From assembly GCA_913009735.1 (NCBI GenBank), contig CAJVYU010000021.1, positions 1 to 37,382 on the forward strand: DNA of 37,382 nucleotides, given 5' to 3'. A program made the position numbers and the translations under genes. Each line of letters starts with the position of its first letter. The stretch's first letter is position 1. The notes under the pieces were generated by a model. The model had not been told where the DNA came from, did no database searches, and saw only the letters and a list, made by a program, of their open reading frames with translations. Of this stretch, positions 31,754 to 37,382 are shown one piece after another. This stretch comes from an uncultured Fidelibacterota bacterium (GTDB taxonomy: Bacteria; Fidelibacterota; Marinisomatia; Marinisomatales; TCS55).

Positions 31754-33754
31754 TCATTTCTTATTGTGATATAACATATACTTAGCTGTTTCATAGACGC
31801 CTTCCGTCATTTCCCTAAATCTTTCTACTTCCTTTGGATAATCACTTTTAACATCCTTTGCAGGATTGTTACTCTTCAGGTCATGAAATTCCATACCTGA
31901 ATCATTACGAAAAATACGCAAATAATTTTCTTTATTCAGTACACCATAACTGCTGGGGGATATTTTTTTATTTACAATAAAGGCAAAATCATCTTCAACG
32001 TGTAAAACGTCTCTCCCAAGAGTTTTATTCATGTACTCAATACCGCTTAAACCGGCTATTGTGGGTAAAAGATCCGCTAAACCACTAACTGTTTCAATTT
32101 GCCGGTGCTGAAATTCTAAACCGGGAGCAACAATAATCAACGGTACATTATAAGACCGCAGCCTTAAAGCATAATCATCCGCCGTCATGTGTTCTGCTTT
32201 TGGATCGGCATTGCCGTGATCGCCAAATAGAACAAAAATAGTATTATCAAAATAATCTGCTTGTTCAGCCATATCAAAAAACTGTCCAATAACATGGTCC
32301 AAAAAACGCATAGCATTGTACTGCATCACCGAATTGAATCCTGCTTTTCTCAATTCTTTTTCATCTTCATCTTTTATAACAAACCCGGCATTATCTTCAG
32401 GGATTGAATAGGGCTTATGGTTCCCTGCTGTTTGCACCACAGCAAAAAATGGCTTTTCAGTCTCTCGCTTGGAAAATAAATCATGGGCCTCTCGAAATAA
32501 ATCCAAGTCGGATATTCCCCATACATCCACCCGTGGCCGATCAAAATCGCCCAGTTCAATGATTTCCATATCTTTTAGGTTATAAGTGATAAGACTGCGA
32601 ATATTTGCCCAGCTGGCACTGCCACCGATCATGTAATATTTATCATAATCTTTAAATTGTGAAATAATGCTGTATTGGTCTCGAATAAGGGGATTGCGAG
32701 AGGATGTTTTGGTTCGTGCCACATCCGGAATACCCGTCACCATAGTGAACACAGATCGGGACGTACTCACCCAGGGGATATAAAATTTTGTAAAAAACAA
32801 TCCGTTGCTGGCCAATCTGTCCAAAGTGGGTGTAGGATTAAATGGATTTCCCATGAGTCCCAAGCGATTTAGCCCGACCGATTCCATAAAAATAATAACA
32901 ACATTAGGCTGTGTATCAGTGGTTTTGCCTGGTTTGACATGTCGGGTAAAATCCAAACTTTCAATATCCGGTTCATCTACTCCCAGCCAATTAGAGATTA
33001 ATGGATAATATTTTCGAACACGATCTTTATTATAATCCGCTTCACTGAATGTGGCAGTATCATAAAAGTACAAAACCGGATTCAAAGCCAATGCGGAAAC
33101 AAAGGGATCACGGCTAAAAAAGGCATCGCTCCAGAAAAGTGCATATTGGGCAAAGGTTCCCCAAATGCTGAATAGATAGATCAGTCCACCAAAAATAACT
33201 CCCGCAATTTTATGAGTTGAATTAAAGTATTTGGGTTGTTTGGCGATTGTATTCGCCATTATCCTGTTGTGAAGTTTTATCCAACTCCAGCTAATTAATA
33301 CTAAAAAGATCAAAACCCAAATGACCGGATAACTTTCCCATACCATGTACAATGATATAGCAGGATTTTCAAGCAGGCTTACGGCAGTAATATCTACTCG
33401 CTGTTGGAGATAAGCATAGTGACCCGCATCCACAGTATAGAAAATGACAGTACCTACAATCAAGATCCCATAGACCCATTTTCCAGCCATTCGAGTTCGT
33501 GATGAGCGACCCATATTTACGACCGGAATCATTGACAAAATCAATAAAGGCAATGAAATCAATATAGATAAGCGGAGATCAAAACGAACACCCATCCAAA
33601 AAGCACGTGTAATGTCAGTAAAGCTAACATCAGACGTTGTATTTGAGAACGTATAAAAGAATACGATCCGAAATAAGACAAACAGAATCCACGACAACCC
33701 AACCACTCCGAACAGATAGCGCAATCGTCTGGAACGTATAAATGATAAATTCAT
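31754..33754 (-). CDS. LTA synthase-like membrane sulfatase
   Basis: A 666-aa inner-membrane enzyme of the LtaS/OpgB type. The first ~200 residues contain five transmembrane segments (FGVVGLSWILFVLFRIVFF the first). Then the periplasmic sulfatase domain has NVVIIFMESVG with its metal-binding Glu, the nucleophile region WVSTSRSVFTMVTG, NHKPYSIPED, and FGDHGNADPKAEH, with Asp-His for metal binding. Such proteins transfer phosphoglycerol or phosphoethanolamine to envelope glycans or lipids. In a Gram-negative it would act on periplasmic glucans or lipid A. It starts 14 nt after the stop of the peroxiredoxin gene and is probably co-transcribed with it. Confidence 0.9.
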   Translation of the reverse strand: MNLSFIRSRRLRYLFGVVGLSWILFVLFRIVFFYTFSNTTSDVSFTDITRAFWMGVRFDLRLSILISLPLLILSMIPVVNMGRSSRTRMAGKWVYGILIVGTVIFYTVDAGHYAYLQQRVDITAVSLLENPAISLYMVWESYPVIWVLIFLVLISWSWIKLHNRIMANTIAKQPKYFNSTHKIAGVIFGGLIYLFSIWGTFAQYALFWSDAFFSRDPFVSALALNPVLYFYDTATFSEADYNKDRVRKYYPLISNWLGVDEPDIESLDFTRHVKPGKTTDTQPNVVIIFMESVGLNRLGLMGNPFNPTPTLDRLASNGLFFTKFYIPWVSTSRSVFTMVTGIPDVARTKTSSRNPLIRDQYSIISQFKDYDKYYMIGGSASWANIRSLITYNLKDMEIIELGDFDRPRVDVWGISDLDLFREAHDLFSKRETEKPFFAVVQTAGNHKPYSIPEDNAGFVIKDEDEKELRKAGFNSVMQYNAMRFLDHVIGQFFDMAEQADYFDNTIFVLFGDHGNADPKAEHMTADDYALRLRSYNVPLIIVAPGLEFQHRQIETVSGLADLLPTIAGLSGIEYMNKTLGRDVLHVEDDFAFIVNKKISPSSYGVLNKENYLRIFRNDSGMEFHDLKSNNPAKDVKSDYPKEVERFREMTEGVYETAKYMLYHNKK

Positions 33755-33768
33755 ATTAGACAGTTATT

Positions 33769-34224
33769 TCAGCTTATCTCCTGCAACACGTCTTGGGCAT
33801 GTGTTTTTACAGATACTTTTTTATATACATTGGAAATATTTCCATTTTCATCAATAATATATGTTTGTCGCATGATACCTTCATATTCCCGGCCGTATAA
33901 TTTCTTTTTTCCCCAGGCTCCATATGCTTGGATAGTTTCCTTATTTTCATCAGAGAGTAACGGAAATAGAAAATTGTATTTATCACTGAAATTTTTCTGC
34001 CTTTGAACGGAATCCGCACTTACGCCAATAATGGCAATATTTTTATCCTGAAAATTTTGGAATTCATCCCGGAATCCCTGTCCTTCATTGGTTCATCCGG
34101 AAGTATTGGCTTTTGGAAAAAACCATAAAACAACTTGTTGTCCCTTAAAATCGGACAAGGATACATCATTCCCATCCTGATCCGGTAATGTAAAACCCGG
34201 TGCTTTTGTGCCTATTTTTAACAT
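33769..34224 (-). CDS. Selenocysteine-type peroxiredoxin (Bcp/PrxQ-like), TGA at codon 44
   Basis: The frame gives a 151-residue Bcp/PrxQ peroxiredoxin if the TGA at 34093-34095 is read through: APGFTLPDQDG, WFFPKANTSG-U-TNEGQGFRDEF, IIGVSADS, GAWGKKKLYGREYEGIMRQT and YIIDENG. The family motif is P-[KR]-x-x-T-x-G-C-T-x-E-x-x-x-FRD, and TGA (codon 44) takes the place of exactly that peroxidatic Cys. No Cys codon exists anywhere in the frame, so Sec would be the only redox residue; the usual resolving Cys five residues on is Gln. A SECIS-like hairpin lies 14 nt after the TGA. TGA is used as a normal stop elsewhere in the window, so it is not a code change. Alternatives are a nonsense mutation of TGT/TGC or a base error. 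The gene lies between Nudix and sulfatase genes on the same strand. Confidence 0.82.
34059..34078 (-). promoter_or_regulatory. Candidate bacterial SECIS hairpin
   Basis: On the minus strand GGGATTC (34078-34072) pairs over 7 bp with GAATTCC (34065-34059), including one G-U. It is closed by a 6-nt loop CGGGAT. The loop starts 21 nt after the TGA at 34093 and has G in its second position. Bacterial SECIS consensus asks for a loop about 16-37 nt downstream with G among its first two bases. It lies inside the reading frame, as bacterial SECIS elements must. Confidence 0.6.
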
Positions 34225-34288
34225 ATTTACCCCAATTATTAAACCGGTTGCGATAAACGATATTGAGCTTCATCGAGCACCATTGCCG

Positions 34289-34755
34289 CTAACCGTCTAA
34301 CGATATTTCTGACCAACGCATACGGTCATCATTGCTTAAAACCATTTCATTCACTACTTGAATACCTTTCTTTTGCCCATTCCAAACTAAATGTTTTTGA
34401 GCTTCTTCCAGCGTAACCCATTTATATTCGCTATGTTCCTCTGACAATATAACGTTATCAGAATCTACTTCAATTCCAAAAACGGGTACAAGATTGATGC
34501 GGTCGCCAAAGGCTTCATAAAACCGGCTGACATGATCAGCAACAAACATGTGTTTTGGTTTTAAACCCGTCTCTTCATTCAATTCACGGATGGCTGCTTG
34601 CCATGCTGTTTCTCCTTTTTCAATCTTCCCGGCGACCCCTTGCCATAAATGTTCATATAGTTTTGTTTTGGCACGTCTTAGCATCAAAAATTTTAATCCA
34701 TCTGCTGTTTTTCGGAACACATACGCATCAACTACTCTGACTAAAACGTCTGTCA

Positions 34756-34756
<1 letters not shown>
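34289..34756 (-). CDS. Nudix hydrolase
   Basis: A 155-aa protein with a perfect Nudix box at residues 43-65 (GKIEKGETAWQAAIRELNEETGL; G-x5-E-x7-REU-x-EE-x-G-U). It resembles the dihydroneopterin triphosphate / dATP pyrophosphohydrolase class and would cleave a nucleoside diphosphate linked to another group. The motif LRRAKTKLYEHLWQGVAGK fits too. The ATG shares one base with the tgt stop, so it is coupled to tgt. The stop lies at 34289; an alternative frame over the last codons reads on to about 34238 with a helix-like sequence (RRLAAMVLDEAQYRLS), suggesting a possible frameshifted C-terminus. Confidence 0.9.
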
Positions 34757-37244
<2,488 letters not shown>

Positions 37245-37335
37245 TGTTCAGTGAATAAGTTATTGGTAACCGGTTATGTGTGCAAAGCTTACAAATGTGG
37301 AATCAATTTTTTACTTCTTTATTAAATTCTTCCAG

Positions 37336-37382
37336 AGATCGGAAGAGCGTCGTGTAGGGAAAGAGTGTAGATCTCGGTGGTC
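37336..37382 (-). other. Illumina P5 adapter, reverse complement (artefact)
   Basis: The last 47 bases start AGATCGGAAGAGCGTCGTGT and are the exact reverse complement of the adapter seen at 54-111, cut short by the contig end. Genuine sequence presumably stops at 37335. Confidence 0.98.

Noticed and set aside
33807-34019. 70-aa open frame on the minus strand in the peroxiredoxin region
   Set aside because: It is a different frame from the peroxiredoxin and has no family features; the true coding frame is interrupted by TGA and covers the same bases.
34093-34095. TGA read as Trp or Gly (altered genetic code)
   Set aside because: TGA ends several clear genes in this window (for example at 5124-5126 and 9674-9676), so it is a normal stop here.

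Overview
This is an AT-rich assembled bacterial contig. Both termini carry Illumina P5 adapter sequence (54-111, and in reverse orientation 37336-37382), so bases 1-111 and 37336-37382 are library or assembly artefact. The gene content suggests a Gram-negative bacterium of the FCB group (Bacteroidetes / Ignavibacteria / Marinimicrobia-like). Pointers are a Big_5-type Ig-like lipoprotein, a beta-barrel outer-membrane protein ending in Phe, a CsgG-like surface-protein fragment, an EF-G-like GTPase, a four-helix-bundle (IVP) protein and a tRNA-Asn of FCB-like sequence. A Marinimicrobia-like lineage is my best guess, at low confidence.

The left third (about 0.1-16.5 kb) is accessory in character. 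It holds an AbiEi/AbiEii type IV toxin-antitoxin pair, a Na+/H+ antiporter whose start looks frameshifted, two small membrane proteins (one PspC), a penicillin-acylase lipoprotein, three tandem YwaF-like membrane paralogs and a CNNM/CBS protein. A truncated CsgG-like gene coupled to a HicB-like antitoxin follows. Next comes a complete 1649-bp DDE insertion sequence with TIRs and a 6-bp target duplication, inserted beside an RHH antitoxin remnant and the 3' end of a possible M14-like hydrolase. A diheme cytochrome c lipoprotein closes the region. The intergenic spaces hold several inverted-repeat families, notably at 7616-8053.

At 16.67-17.30 kb (minus strand) lies a tRNA-Asn(GUU) gene split inside its anticodon by a 560-nt group I intron. 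The intron carries an HNH endonuclease frame that begins in the tRNA exon and is broken by one in-frame TAA.

The middle (17.3-26.6 kb, minus strand) has an operon HIT protein - small membrane protein - sodium:solute symporter, a four-helix-bundle gene flanked by inverted repeats, an EF-G-like GTPase, and the cluster sfsA - Ig-like lipoprotein - manC - small conserved protein. From 26.6 to 30.4 kb (plus strand) there is a HisC-type aminotransferase, a fumarylacetoacetate hydrolase-family protein, a possible homogentisate dioxygenase start remnant, a flavin reductase and an ANL-like protein without its ATP-binding motif.

The right end (minus strand) is radA - tgt - Nudix - peroxiredoxin - LTA-synthase-like sulfatase, with a separate outer-membrane protein gene beyond. 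The peroxiredoxin (33769-34224) has an in-frame TGA exactly at its peroxidatic cysteine codon, contains no cysteine at all, and has a SECIS-like hairpin 14 nt after the TGA. It is a strong selenoprotein candidate. The selenoprotein and the tRNA-Asn group I intron are the two most notable finds.
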